In this document: piece after piece, positions 1 through 11,674 of the stretch
Layout: every line of letters begins with the position of its first letter
How positions within the stretch are numbered: the stretch's first letter is position 1
Assembly: GCA_027604705.1 (NCBI GenBank)
Contig: JADHYV010000001.1
Span: 682,001 to 746,000, forward strand
DNA length: 64,000 nucleotides
Reading direction: 5' to 3'
Origin: Allomyces arbusculus
Lineage: Eukaryota; Blastocladiomycota; Blastocladiomycetes; Blastocladiales; Blastocladiaceae
Notes under the pieces: model-generated
Database searches by the model: none
Told to the model about the DNA's origin: nothing
Seen by the model: only the letters and a program-made list of their open reading frames with translations
Program-made: the position numbers and the translations under genes

Positions 1-467
1 CACGTCGCCGGGCGTTTTTGGGCGCGAGTACTTGTTAAAGAGAAAGCTCATGGTGCGTCTTGTCGGTGCTGGTGCTGAGTGTCGTCGCCGTCGCCGTCGC
101 CGTCGATCGGGGTGTTGCTCACGTTGCAAGTGGCGGTGCGTGATCGGGGCGTGGTCGGTCTCAACAAGGTCGTCGAAGAGCGAGCGTCGGGCGGGACGTC
201 GGCCGCTCTAATTGCGGCTGGCGGCGTCAAGTTGGGTGCGTGTGCTGGCCCGATAAAAAGGTGGGGAGCGTGGGAGCGAGAGATGTGCTTGCTCGCAGTT
301 CAGCGTGATCTGCCCGCACCACGCGTTTTCGACGTGGTCAACTTCCCAGCGTTCGGTCGTCGCCCCAGCCCGCCCATCCAACCGCCGCCGCCGGCCGATC
401 AGCAACATATCAACTTCGTTCGAAACTAACCGTCGCAAGTGCACTATTCCGATCCAGTTTGCCACGT
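1..467. other. no supportable gene at window start
   Basis: Only overlapping short frames in GC-rich sequence; none shows a recognisable domain. It lies downstream of the GPCR stop and probably holds its 3' untranslated region. A short run of GTCGCC hexamers sits near 84-104. Confidence 0.5.
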
Positions 468-3400
468 TCAAGACTCTCCACCTCCCTGCTCCTCTGCCGT
501 CGACACTCCCGTCCCCTTCCGCGGCGCCACCGCTGCCCCATCCACCCTCTCCTCCTCGTCCGTCTCGCTCTCTGCCGCCACCTCCTCAAGCGGCGCCGCC
601 GGCCTCGCCGCCGGCGTTCCGCTCCCCACAACCGAGCGTGACCCTGTCACGACCGGCACGACCGTTGACACCCTGCCCAGCGTCGACTCAGGCGCGTGCA
701 TTGCCGACGACGCGACAAGCGCCGACACGCGCCTTCCCGCCACCGCCCCTACACCACCAACGGCGCTCGACCGCGCCGAACTCGAACTGCTGTGCCCCAA
801 GATCTCTACCTCCGACTCGGGCACAGTCGGTCTTGGACGCAGTGCACCGCGGAGGGAGCCCCACACACCCGCGGCAGAGGCCGTGCGCGCCGTACGCGCC
901 GACTGCACGCCGGGCAACTTACTGCGCCAGGCGGCCAGGTCGTCGGCGTGGAACATTTGGATCTGCACGCGGGACGGGACGGGCGTGAGCGGGGGCGCTG
1001 GCTTGGGCGCGGGGGTGGTGATTCCGGTGGTGGCGGGTGAGGGTGGTCCGGGCGGCACGGGGGTGAGCTGGATGACGAGCGACTTGGCGAGTGCGTGTAC
1101 GTGCATGTGTCGCGGGAAGAGGGCGAGTGCCGGGTGCCGCGCCTCGGTCGCGAAGATCAAGAGCTCTGCGTGGATGAACGACGGAGTGTCAGCAATCAAG
1201 GTGCAAAGTGGGGGAGGGGGCACGATGAGCGGGACGGGTGCGGACCTTGCTGCTGGAAATAACTGATTTCCATGCGCTTCCACCGACTGAACGGGCCCGT
1301 GCCCATCTTGACTGGATACGACCCGGTAAATTTCTACGCACACCACCAAGTCCAACTTCAGTGCCCTGGCCGACGCACGCAAACGGCCTCCGCTACACAA
1401 CGCCAACAATCCGTACCGAATCGTCGTTACGCCCTTTATACCGCCCCGACCGCCGAGCACTGCTCACCGACCCGGGTTTCTGGCTGTCTGTGCGGCCTGT
1501 GCGGGTGGCCAAAGACGACGAGGACTGGTTGCGCGCATTCGGGAACAAGAGCTGCTTGATGTGCGACCCAAACAGCGCGATGACCACGCCAAGCACCATG
1601 TAGACGCACGCGACCGACATGACCAGGAACAGGTACGCGACAGATTCAATCACGAAGTAGGCGCTGGCGCCACCCAGCAGCAGCGAGACGATCAGGTGCC
1701 GGATCGCGTAGTAGAGCGAGGCGGTTTGCGTGTTGCGGCGGCGCGTGCGGCGGAGTTGCCGCGCAAAGTAGACGGCGAGCCCGCAGGTGATGCTATGGAT
1801 GGAGAGGCGTCAACTGGGAAGTTGAGAAAAGGATGGGGGAGGGGGGGGGGGGGGGTGGGAGCGGCGGAGCCAAGTCGCGCACCCGTGGAGCGAAAGCGCC
1901 GCGATCAGGCAAATCCCATGCGCCAGGGTCTTGGACGAGCCGGAACACGAGTACACGGTGGCCGAGTTGGTAATCGTCGTCTTGACGGCCAGCGGGAACG
2001 CAAAGACGGCGATGAACATTGGGATCCCGCACAATAGGCTGTAAGAGAGTGCAACCGCCGTTGTGCGCGCCTGCAGCGTCGTGATCCCCTTGGCCAGAAT
2101 CGGGCTAGGTCGAAACAGGACCATCAGAACAACGTCTCGCCTTGGAGCTCACCAGAGCCAGAGACGTACTTCTCATGCCACTTCCAAATCGCGTACTGCC
2201 GCGCCGTAATCGGCCCAACCATGGTCGTCATCGCCGTGACCAGCAGCCAGAAGCGCGCATTACACGTGGCCGCCGTCGGGATTCCAACCCAGAGCAACGG
2301 GGCCGCGAGCGACACGAATGAGCCCAGCAGGATCAGCGACGTCCATCGCATCCCGAGTTCCTGCATCCGGTACGAGTTGCGAGCGGTGAAGAGCACGGCC
2401 CAAGTGCCCACCACAACAATTGCGCTCACGCCCAGAACCGCCGTCGCCGCGACGGTCCACGGACTCGACCATAGAACGATCACGCCGGGGTACACGGCAG
2501 CCCATTGCGGGATGGTGCCGTTGAGCACCCCACCGGGCCACTGGATCGGCGCTTGCGGGATGAAGTCGAGCGCGTCAGTGATTTTCACGACCGACTGGAA
2601 CGACCCGTTGCGCCAGTTAAGCAGGACAAAGTTGCTAGGGAGTTGGGGGCCGACCACATATGAGTTCCGCGATCAATCCCGACACGCAACACAATGACGT
2701 ATTTCCCCGTACCCAAACCGGTCACCCGTCCTTGAATACGTGACGGGACCGGTGACACTATCAAACGGCACCAAGAACTCGGCCAACGCCGCCGAATAAT
2801 CCCTCGCCTTGACCGCTGGCGCACCAAAAAGCTGCACCATCTTCAGAACCCCACGCACCTGCGCCTCGAGACACGACTGCGTGAAGAGCGTGTAGGCCCA
2901 CGTGCTCGGGTCCGACGCGGCCCCCGGGAACGCCGCATTCCACTGCGCGATGAACTGGTCGTAGACAGGAAACCCCGGCTCGGCCTCGCGCGGCGCCGCG
3001 ACCAACAGACCGTCGAATAGGGCCGCGTCGACGGCGGGCATGCCCGTCATGGGCGGTGTGCCAAAGAGGGCCGACATGGTCTTGAGCGTTTCGGACCCGG
3101 TCCAGACCCAGCCGGGCCCGTAGAGGCCTGCGGAGATTGCGACGGTGATCAGGTGGTAGGCGTGCGTCGGTTGCGCGAAGAGCACGTTGATGCGTGATGG
3201 GGATGACGCGAGCGTCTTGAGAACGGCGGCCACATTCGCAGCGGTTTGCGAGGTGCCGATCAGCGAGTAAGACGCAAGTTGGATTCCGAGCGGTTCGATT
3301 TCGGCTTGGAATTTTTGGGCCACTGGAGCATTGAGGCAGAGCAGTGCGGGGACGGCCAGGCGATAGTGTTACAGGGAGGCAGTTGCGCTGATCTTTCGCG

Positions 3401-4279
3401 GTCGGGAGGGGAAAAAAAAAAGAGAGACACACGGACATGGTAAACCGTACGCATCGTCTGAGGCAACTACGTTGACGCTCTCCCACCCAAAGTACTTGAT
3501 TGCCGCAGCAGCCACAGCGCCGCCATAGCTAAAACGAGTCCAATACGACAGTGAAACCATCGTCCAGCGCAAATTATTGAACAGAACGCACGCACGAATC
3601 CGACCCGATCAAACGGAAAAAGTTAGGAAACGCCGTCTTGTCCGACAGCGTATTGGCCGTGGACCCGCCCGAGCACTGGAACAGTTGCGTGGTCGCGGCT
3701 ACCGGGCAAAGAACGGTGCAAAACGGCCGTGTAAACAGGCGATCAATAGAATCAAAGAGAAACGTCATGATTACGAGAGGATGAACGCACTCGAGTACGC
3801 GATCGGGATCGAATTGGCCGAATTCACTTCGCCAATCAACCCTACGACGCCGTGCTCTTGGAGCGTCAAGGCCTGGTCGGTCGCGACGCGTGGGTTGAGC
3901 TGCGTGTCGCCCACAAAAAGCGAGAAATTGTGGCCTGCATCCGAAATTGTCAGTCTGCCATCGCGAGGACGACACGGTTCATTGCAGATCACCAACGCAC
4001 CGAGCGGGTTGGCCAGGTTCTGGTTCAGCCGCGGAATCGAAAAGTTGAGGACTGACAAGATTCGCTGGCCGATCATGCGCGAGCCGACCGCTGGGTCGCA
4101 AGTAACGGCTGGTCAGTCCGATCGTCGAGACGCAAAATCTTATTGCCAGTCCGTGCGCGGCTTCTCCACCCAGAAAGAATATGCATACTCGGTCCGGACA
4201 GTGGCAAGAGCACGCCAAGCGTAAAATTCTCGGCCGTCGCGGCCGGCAGGAACACTGCCAGCATGAGCACCACAACCAT
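468..4279 (-). CDS. class C G-protein-coupled receptor with PBP1 ectodomain
   Basis: Plasma-membrane receptor of the GABA-B/metabotropic type. Nine exons can be followed: 4279-4189, 4090-3791, 3698-3596, 3528-3446, 3322-2713, 2634-2170, 2104-1883, 1792-1526 and about 1311-468. Together they make 995 codons with no frame break. A signal peptide (hydrophobic after MVVVLMLAVF) is followed by an ANF/periplasmic-binding-protein type I ligand domain (about residues 20-400). Seven hydrophobic helices follow; TM5 and TM6 are completed only when exons 7 and 8 are joined. A Ser/Pro/Ala-rich cytosolic tail of about 280 residues ends the protein. The ligand cannot be told; family members bind amino acids or related small molecules. 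The start was chosen because it begins the signal peptide. The last acceptor (near 1312) and the tail are the least certain parts. Confidence 0.85.
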
Positions 4280-5260
4280 GGTCGAGACAACGGGAATGAT
4301 GCGACTTGCGTCGACCACATCCCGGCGTCGTCTCCGGATTGGTGCGTCGGTTGATTCCCGCAGTAAGGGCGCGTGTCCATCGCGGTCAAAGGAGTCAACG
4401 ATGCCTGTCGAACCCGTCGTTCGACATCGCGGACGGCCCACGCATCCTCTTCGATGACCCCTCGGTTGCACAGCGGCCAGGGCACAAATCAACGTTGACC
4501 TTGAGTTGGCGGCCGGAAAGTTGAGTGTTGGGGCCGTCGTCGTAGACTGTGCTGGCCGGTTTCTTGATGCCCATTGTCTTGTCGCTGGTGTTGAGCGAGC
4601 AGTCGAACGGCGGGCCATTCGGTCGTTGAATGTTGACGGCGTCATATCGTGCGGCATGAGCGTCTTGGTTTGCGTCGTGTTATTCGAGTTCTGGTGACGG
4701 CGTGATCCAAGTCGACGAAAACAACAGCAAGGGCTGCTGTTGGTCAAAAGACTGGATGTGATTTCTCATCGAATGCATCCGTTTGCACGGGAACCGTCCT
4801 CCCAGCTTTCCACACTTTGAAAGAAAGTAAGAGTCGTCTTTATCATCCTGTAATATATGTTTTCTCCAGGCCGTTGACACGCTCGGTTCGTGGATGAGGA
4901 CGACGGAGAGGTCAGACGCAAAAAAAAATGAATCTGCAGACAAAACAAACAACCGCTCGACAAAACTCGGAACTCGACCAAGAGTGAGCACCTTGGCCGA
5001 GCAGCAAGCACGGCACGACACGCGAGGCAAACTAAACGGAGTCGACGACGACGCCGACACAGCACAGAGCGGTGCGAGCGTACGACTGCCCAGCAGTTAC
5101 GCGGCAACGGCGTCGGCTCCAAAGAAAAGAGAAGCATCAAACGAAAGGGGAAGGTATTGTTGAATGACAGAGCCCGCGCGACAAGCGACAGAAGGGGGAG
5201 AGGGGGAGAGGAAGAGAGAGCACGCCAAACAGACACAGGACAACGACCGAAGCGCGGGGA
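4280..5260. other. intergenic, no gene seen
   Basis: This 981-base stretch separates the 5' end of the GPCR from the 3' end of the bHLH gene, both on the minus strand. It should hold the GPCR promoter and the bHLH 3' untranslated region. Frames in it have no recognisable domain. A run of A near 4919-4928 is the only low-complexity tract. Confidence 0.5.
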
Positions 5261-5459
5261 TTACGACCGTGCCTGCTGCTGCGGGAGCATCATGACCCCG
5301 TGCGGCTGGCCCGGTTGCTGCACAAGCTGCACGGCATGTTGCTGCCCCTGCTGCTGCTGCGTGTAGTACTGCGGGCTGTACAGGTACATGACACTGCCGG
5401 GCGCCGTGGTGCCTGATCCTGACGTGGGCGCGGATGCGGCGCCTTGGAATCGGGCCGAG

Positions 5460-5531
<72 letters not shown>

Positions 5532-6912
5532 GCCTGCGCCTGCGCTTGAGCTTGCGCCTGCTGCTGCTGCTGCTGCTGCTGCTGTTGTTGTTGTTGAGCT
5601 TGCTGTTGCGCTTGCTGTTGTTGCTGCTGCTGTTGCTGGAGCATGAACCCGTCGGCGGCACTCGCCGTGTCGGCTTGCCCCTCGTCACCCTCCTCCAAGG
5701 GCGACGGCAGGTTGCCGAGCGTCGGCGACGCGTCATCCTCGCCACCTTCCCCGTTCGCGCCACTGCCCCCACCATCCACGGCCATCGCATCCCCACCATT
5801 CGCGCCCGCACTACCCGCGAGCGCCGGGACCATGCGCTGCAACGCCGGGACAAACGACGGCGCCGGTGGATCCACACCCAAATGCCGCAACGCGTGCTCC
5901 AACTCCTGGTGCCGATCGAGGACTTGCCCGAGCACGCCCTGCAACTGGCGCACGTACTCGACGGCCTTGTTCAAGATCTGGCCCTTGGACAGCTTGAGGG
6001 TCGGATCGGCGCCGACCATGTGTTCCGGCAACATGAGTCCCAACTCGCCGATTTTTTCGTTGATGATGTCGCGGCGGCGCCGCTCCACGGCATTGTGCGA
6101 CTCGCGCCGCCGCCGCCGTTTCTCGTAGAGCGCGTGCACGTCCGACGAGGCCGCGGCCGAGGCCGATGCGACGGTGGTTGGGACACTGCTTGGCAACGAG
6201 GATCCGGCAAAGACGGCAGATGCGGGAGAGGTCGCGAAATGCAGTGCCGAGGGGGTCGGTGGAGTCGCCGCGACGAGCCCTGGCCACCGCTGCGCCTGGA
6301 CGTGATGGTGCGCGGGCAGAGACGCGGACAGCGGTGCGCCCGCCGCGGGGGTGCCCGACGCGGTCAAGTGGAGCAAAGACGACGAGGAAGATGACGGCGC
6401 GAGAAGAGACTCAAACTGCAGCGCCGATGTGGGGCCCGTCAGTGACGCGCTCAGCGCCGACGTTGACATGTGCGGAATCGCAATCGCGCCGGCAGTCGAG
6501 GACGCGCCGGTCGAGGCCGGAACGGTCATCGAGGCGGTCTGCGGTTGCTGCGGCGGCGGTGGCGGCGCTGGACTCGCGCCTGGCGCAGGCGTTGCGTGGA
6601 CATGGAATCCTTCTTGCACGCGGACCGCGGGCTGCGCGAGCGGTTGCGCCGGGTACGTCTGGTACTGCTGCTGTTGTTGCGGAGGTTGCTGCTGGTTATA
6701 TGACTGCGGCGTCGGCTGCTGCGTCTGCTGCAAGTTGGCCGATACGGGCAGGTAGAATCCGGTCGCTGTCGGCGTGCCAATCGCTGGCGCCGCGCCTGCG
6801 GCCGCGGTCGCGCCGCCGTTCCCGGCCGCCGATGCGGGCGCGGACGACGGTGGCGGCACGGCAACGTAGTAGGAGGTGCCTGGCTGCTGGTACGCGTAGA
6901 GGTACGTGACGG

Positions 6913-6944
<32 letters not shown>

Positions 6945-7021
6945 TGCTGCACGGGATGCGATACGGGCGCTGGCGCGGCCGCGGTCGGCGTGAAGCTTTG
7001 CAGGAAGCTCATGGCGGGCAA
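5261..7021 (-). CDS. bHLH transcription factor with polyglutamine tracts
   Basis: Single-exon gene for 586 residues. A basic helix-loop-helix DNA-binding domain lies near residues 300-365, with basic segment RRESHNAVERRRRD and helices around INEKIGELGLMLP and KGQILNKAVEYVRQLQ. The His, Glu and Arg of the basic region fit E-box (CANNTG) binding, as in the USF/Cbf1/MITF/Rtg3 group. The rest is low-complexity: Gln runs at the N-terminus (about 12), mid-protein and C-terminus (about 23), plus Ala, Ser and Pro stretches typical of activation regions. It should act in the nucleus as a dimer. The downstream target set cannot be read. Nearest named relative is uncertain, so no symbol is given. Confidence 0.9.
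5462..5530. repeat. (CTG)23 trinucleotide repeat (polyQ)
   Basis: Twenty-three uninterrupted CTG units on the plus strand, read as CAG glutamine codons in the bHLH gene. A second, interrupted Gln/Ala tract follows at about 5531-5640, and a shorter CTG run near 6919-6951 encodes the N-terminal Gln tract. Confidence 0.95.
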
Positions 7022-7765
7022 ACGACGTGGTCGACTCGGGCAACGCGAGCGATGCTATGCGGGAACGGGCTTGCGTGCGAGTTCGGCCGAACAAGTGGCC
7101 GACGGGGCCAGCGAATCTGGGTCCTTGGCACGGGTCCCGAGCAGCTGGGTGGCGAGAGAGCCGAATGCGCGCGGGCTAGACCGGTGGAGACGGTGCGGAG
7201 CGCTGGCCGCAAACTTGTGCAGGCGGGACGCGGGCGCGTCGGGCGTCAAGTGGTGAGGGGCGTGTTCGTCGTCGGTCGCGGGGGTGGGTGCAGCAGTGTG
7301 GAGGTGGTGGAGCGACGACCTGAGCCGCAGGCAGCCGCAGGCAGGCTGCTCATGTTGCCTTGGCGCGCGACTGCCGGCACCGCCCGGCGCGCCTCAAAAG
7401 ACCTTCACGAAAGTGCAAAAAAACACGCAGCATGCGAGCGACGCGCGTCTGATTCAGATCACGTGTGGCGCAAAGAGCCATCGCATCACCGGCGCTCTCG
7501 GCCACCGTTCCCGCGTTGCCGAAGTCTGGGCCGTTCTTGACACTTGTGCTCGCTCGTCGCGTTTGCCCGCGCTGCTGGCCGCTGCTGGCGTTGCAATCGC
7601 CGACCAGCCTGATTTACATGATGTTTATCCATGCCCGATTTGCGCATTTTCAACCAAGGGCCAGGCACAATCGCGCCCCAAATTAGTGGCCCATCAAACA
7701 CCTTCGCGCGCGCACCATCCCGGCGGTGGTATATTTCTGTATTTTTCTTGTCCTCATGCTCAATT
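7022..7765. other. intergenic, no gene seen
   Basis: 744 bases between the bHLH start and the stop of the E2/F-box/TerD gene, both minus strand. It should hold the bHLH promoter and the neighbour's 3' untranslated region. No domain-bearing frame is visible. Confidence 0.5.
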
Positions 7766-10755
7766 TTACTGGCTTGCCCCGGCCTCGGCAATATACTGCC
7801 TCACCGTCGCGCGCATCGGCGCGTCATTCGACACATCGCCATACCCATACACGCCGGTGGCGCGCATAGACCACTTGTCGGGCGCGCCGCCCACCCCCTT
7901 TTGACGCGACAGCACCGCCATCATCACCGACTTGTGCGCGCCGACGGCCATCTCGGCAAACGTATACGTGCACAGCTCCTGCGCGCCGTCCGTGAGCCGA
8001 ATATACGGCGCCTTTATATCCTTGAGCGACGCCGATTTCCACGCCGACATGAAAAACGCCAAGTGCTGCACGTCGGCCGGCAACTTGTCGAGATCAATCG
8101 TCATCCGGTGCAGGCCCTCGTTGCGCGCATGCTCAAACAAGTCGCCCGAGTGCGAAATCGCGCCGCCGCGCGACACGCAGTGCGAGTAGGTGACGTGATC
8201 CCGTGCGATGCCGTCGGCATCGACTTCCATCACCGACGCGTCCAAGTACAGCCCACCGTGTGCGCGGCTCCACGTTTCCTCGACCGCGATCCGGCGCGCC
8301 GTCGGCGCCACCGAATACGTCTCGCCGCGCAGCAAAATCTTGGATACGCCACGTGCCTGGATCTTTCCGAAATCCGTGTTGCGCGAATGGTACCCCTTGC
8401 GCAACGACGCTGCCACAGCGCCGTGAATCCACCGCGTCGTGGCCAGTCGCGACAGGACCGTCACGCTCATGCGCTGGTACCACGCGCCCCAATGCGGCGT
8501 GTCGTCGAGGATCGCGCGAATGCCCGCCTGGATCCGCGCCGTCACCCGCGTCGGCAGCTTGCCGTAGAGCACGTCGGCTGTGAGCGCCATTTCCGCAACC
8601 GATCGCGCCGCGGGCGCGCCCTGGGAGTTGAACGTCAGCTGGCCGCGGTGCTCCTTCAGGAACAGCACGTGGAACGCGAGCAGTCGCCTTGACACGGTCG
8701 TGGCCGCGAAGGCCGTCTTGAGCAGGTCGTCGTTGGGCGTCCGCGCGACATGCTGCTGCTTTTGGAGACCCTTGATCAGCGCCGGGTTGGCCTTGCCAAT
8801 CCACAGCACGTTCCGGTGCATCGTTTCTTCAAGCACGGGCCCGGCCAGCTGCGCCCACGCGTACTCTTCGCTCACGGCCAGCAGCGCCACTAGCTCGCCA
8901 AGCGCCGGGACCACCGCCTTGGTGCGGTGCTCTTCGCTGCTCATGAACCGCGCGAGCCGCTGCTCCACATTGGCTTGTTGTTTCGGGAACCGGTGCAGGC
9001 ACGCGACCCAGACGCGGTGCAACTGCGTGTACAGCTCAATCGCCGCGTCCGACGCATGCATCCCGCGGTCAGCTAAGAGAACCGCGCACGTATTGAGCAG
9101 TTTCGGGAACACCTCGCTGATCATGCCCGCTGAAAACGTCGGGTTCACAACTGTTGGTTCGGCGAGCGCGCCAATAAACTGCTTGAGCTCGCCGAGCCCG
9201 CGATCGAAATGGTCCTCAGACAGGTACAGCGGCATCCAGTGCGTGAACGCGCGCTTGTCCCCGGGCGTCACGCGCACGTTCAAGTCGCGGAAGGCCGTGC
9301 GTGACAGGAACGCCATCGTCGGCATGGCGTAGTCGACCTTCTTGGTGCGCGGGTTCACGGTGATTTCCACCGGCAGCCCCAACACGTCCTCGGTGAAGGG
9401 CGCGCGCGTGTACCAGCATCGCAAGTCGCGCATTGCCTGGTTGTGCTCTGCCATGTAGAGGTACCGCCAGTCGTGTGCGAGCCCGGCGAGACCGGACCGC
9501 GTGCTTGCGAACCGGTGCCACACATCGGCCGCGGCACAAGCCCAGTGCAGGTACCGGCAGGAGCTCGAGAGCCGGAACACGTCGCGCATGCGCAGCGCCG
9601 GGTCGCCGAGGACTTGCAGCAGCAGCTCGGTCGGGAGCGTGCCGAGAAGGCCGGCACTGCCGTGATCAATCGTGGTCGGTGCATTCCTTGCAAACTGGAC
9701 CTCGTGGTCGGCGCCCGTGCCGTTGGAGGTCTGCTCCTTGCCCTGCGCCGCGAGCTTCTTTGACTGCGCGACGACCTGGTGCGGAACCGATGCCGTCGCC
9801 TTTTTCTGCGGCTTCGCGACGGCCGTCCACGAGTCCCCCACCTTTCCCGTTGGCACCGCCGAACGCAGCGGTGCATCCTTTTCACGCAGTATCCTGCGCA
9901 AGTGGCCGAGCTGGTCAATGACGTGCCGCGGCATCTCGAGCATGACGCGCGTCGCCGCCGCCGAGGGATTGCCGCCACTCGTCTTGCGCGCTAATGGTGC
10001 GGGCCGAGAAAGTGCCGGGAAAGGGACTGTCGAGGAATGGCCACACGCCGTGCACGTTATCTGTCGCGCCCTTTGCACGGCGGCCGCGATCTTGGTGGCA
10101 GCGTCTGCGCCCGTGTACATGTCCGGGTGCCACAATAGCGCCTGCAGCTGCATCAAAATCGACCGGACCGTGTAGGCCGAGCTCCATCCTGTGTATTGGT
10201 GTGTCGCCGTTTCCTGGAGGGTGCCTGGACGCGAGGAAACGTGACCGTCGTCAAGAACCGTCCACGACAAGCACCAAAACATGCCAGATCGTTTTGGAAC
10301 GTACCCGTCTCGAGCATATCCATGCACACCGGGAACATCCCATCCGCCGGGCGCGCGGCCATCACATTGAAATGGCCCGGAATCGACGAGCACAGCACGA
10401 CCGACGGCGGCTTGGACGGGTAGACGTCGGTGAACTTGATGACCATGTGCCAGACGGACCCGGCCACGGCAGGACAGACGCTCGCGAGGTCCGCGGGCCC
10501 TACGAGGTTCGCGTGCCATTCGTACAGGTTGCCGTCGAGTGGAGCAGCGACAACGTGCTCGAGCGGGTCGGCCTGCAGCTCCTTCCAGTCCCACATGAGC
10601 CGGCGCACGGCGGGGGGCGTCGGCGCCGACGCACCGCGTTGGGCCTTGGTCTTGGAGTTGGACACCGACGCCTTGGCCGCCTTCTTGGTCTTGGTCAAGG
10701 TCAGGTGGGCAACCATGGTGACGATGTTTGGGTGCGAGAAAGCGGTATGGCGCAA
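7766..10755 (-). CDS. E2 ubiquitin-conjugating / F-box / TerD fusion protein
   Basis: Two exons, 10755-10305 and 10188-7766, joined by a 116-nt GT-AG intron inside the E2 fold; 957 residues if the first Met is used (Met14 is an alternative). Residues about 50-175 form an E2 core: YPSKPP, HFN where HPN is usual, the catalytic Cys144 in VCMDML, then GWSSAYT. A CxxCGHSS element follows at 196-203. An F-box (LPTELLLQVL to DVWHRFA) lies at 335-378. A long helical middle of unknown fold leads to a C-terminal TerD-type domain (about 765-920, with YLDAS, HSGD and IDL..LP). The parts suggest ubiquitin conjugation tied to SCF-like recruitment, with TerD binding calcium or another ligand. That coupling is inference. 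Start and intron are well supported by the frame. Confidence 0.85.
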
Positions 10756-11674
10756 GATGCGAGACGCACGATGGCGGATGGAAGAGTCGAGGTCTCCAAC
10801 GTCGGCATCAGGCGCGGGCCGATGCGGTATTTAATGCGACCATGGTTGATGGTTGAATGACATGGCGAGGACTTGATGAGCTTCTGCAGCAAGTGCTGCT
10901 CCTTGTCGTTGGCTTGATTGCGATCGATCGCAACGAATATTCCTGGTGGGCCAAGGCAGCGACAAGACAAGCGAGCCGCAAAGACATCGTTGTGACACTT
11001 TGCGACGCGGTCACGCATTAGCGGCAGACCTGACAGGCTCGCGCGAAATGGAGCTAATTGCTATGGCGACCAGTCACCTGACTGATCCGCACTTTCCCTC
11101 GCAGGTTCGGCTTGCCCTTGTTTCAAGCACGAAATTCGAGGGGAAATGACCATGGCAAAGCACAACAGTTGAGTGCAAAGAAGACATGGTCCTTCTCTCC
11201 GATTCAAATCTGACTAAATTGCCCCATTTGTCGTCCATTAGCCGGCGGTGCAGCTTGATCCGTCCCTCGCGCCGCACTGCAAGGACGTCGCGGGGAAAAC
11301 GGCTAGGCCAAGCTTTGGACGCGGCTACGTCAAGTTGTGGAGGTAGCAAGATCTCTCCACCCATGATCCTGCGCTGAGGATCAATTTTTCTCTTTTTTTG
11401 TTCCCCTTTTTCGTACCAAGTTGGTCGTGATCTATCTGTCATGATCGCTCGAGCTGTCCGTGGCGTGTCCGCAGGCCGACCGCTGCATGACGCGGCAAAT
11501 GCAGTCAAGTGTGGCGTCAACCGCAGGCACCGAGTCGCGAGCGTCGCGACTCGCATCGCCAACGCCGACGACATTGACGTTCACGGCAGCTTTTGCCGTC
11601 GTCGTCGCCATGCTGCAGGTTCCAGCAATTTGGCGTCGGGCTTCGAGCTCATGATTGTGGCGACTTGCAGCAAA
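10756..11674. other. divergent intergenic region, no gene seen
   Basis: 919 bases between the E2/F-box/TerD gene (-) and the orphan secreted-type gene (+), so probably two promoters back to back. Frames present are short and lack known domains. The downstream gene's frame stays open up to 11441, so a longer N-terminus is possible but has no support. Confidence 0.45.

Noticed and set aside
305-1460. Overlapping plus-strand frames at the window start
   Set aside because: Low-complexity Pro/Arg/Ser sequence without domains, overlapping the GPCR tail exon.
1841-1855. G15 run as a possible regulatory element
   Set aside because: On the coding strand it is a C-rich tract upstream of a GPCR intron acceptor, an ordinary pyrimidine stretch.
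5444-6394. Plus-strand frame with a long poly-Leu run
   Set aside because: It is the antisense reading of the CAG tract and the bHLH gene.
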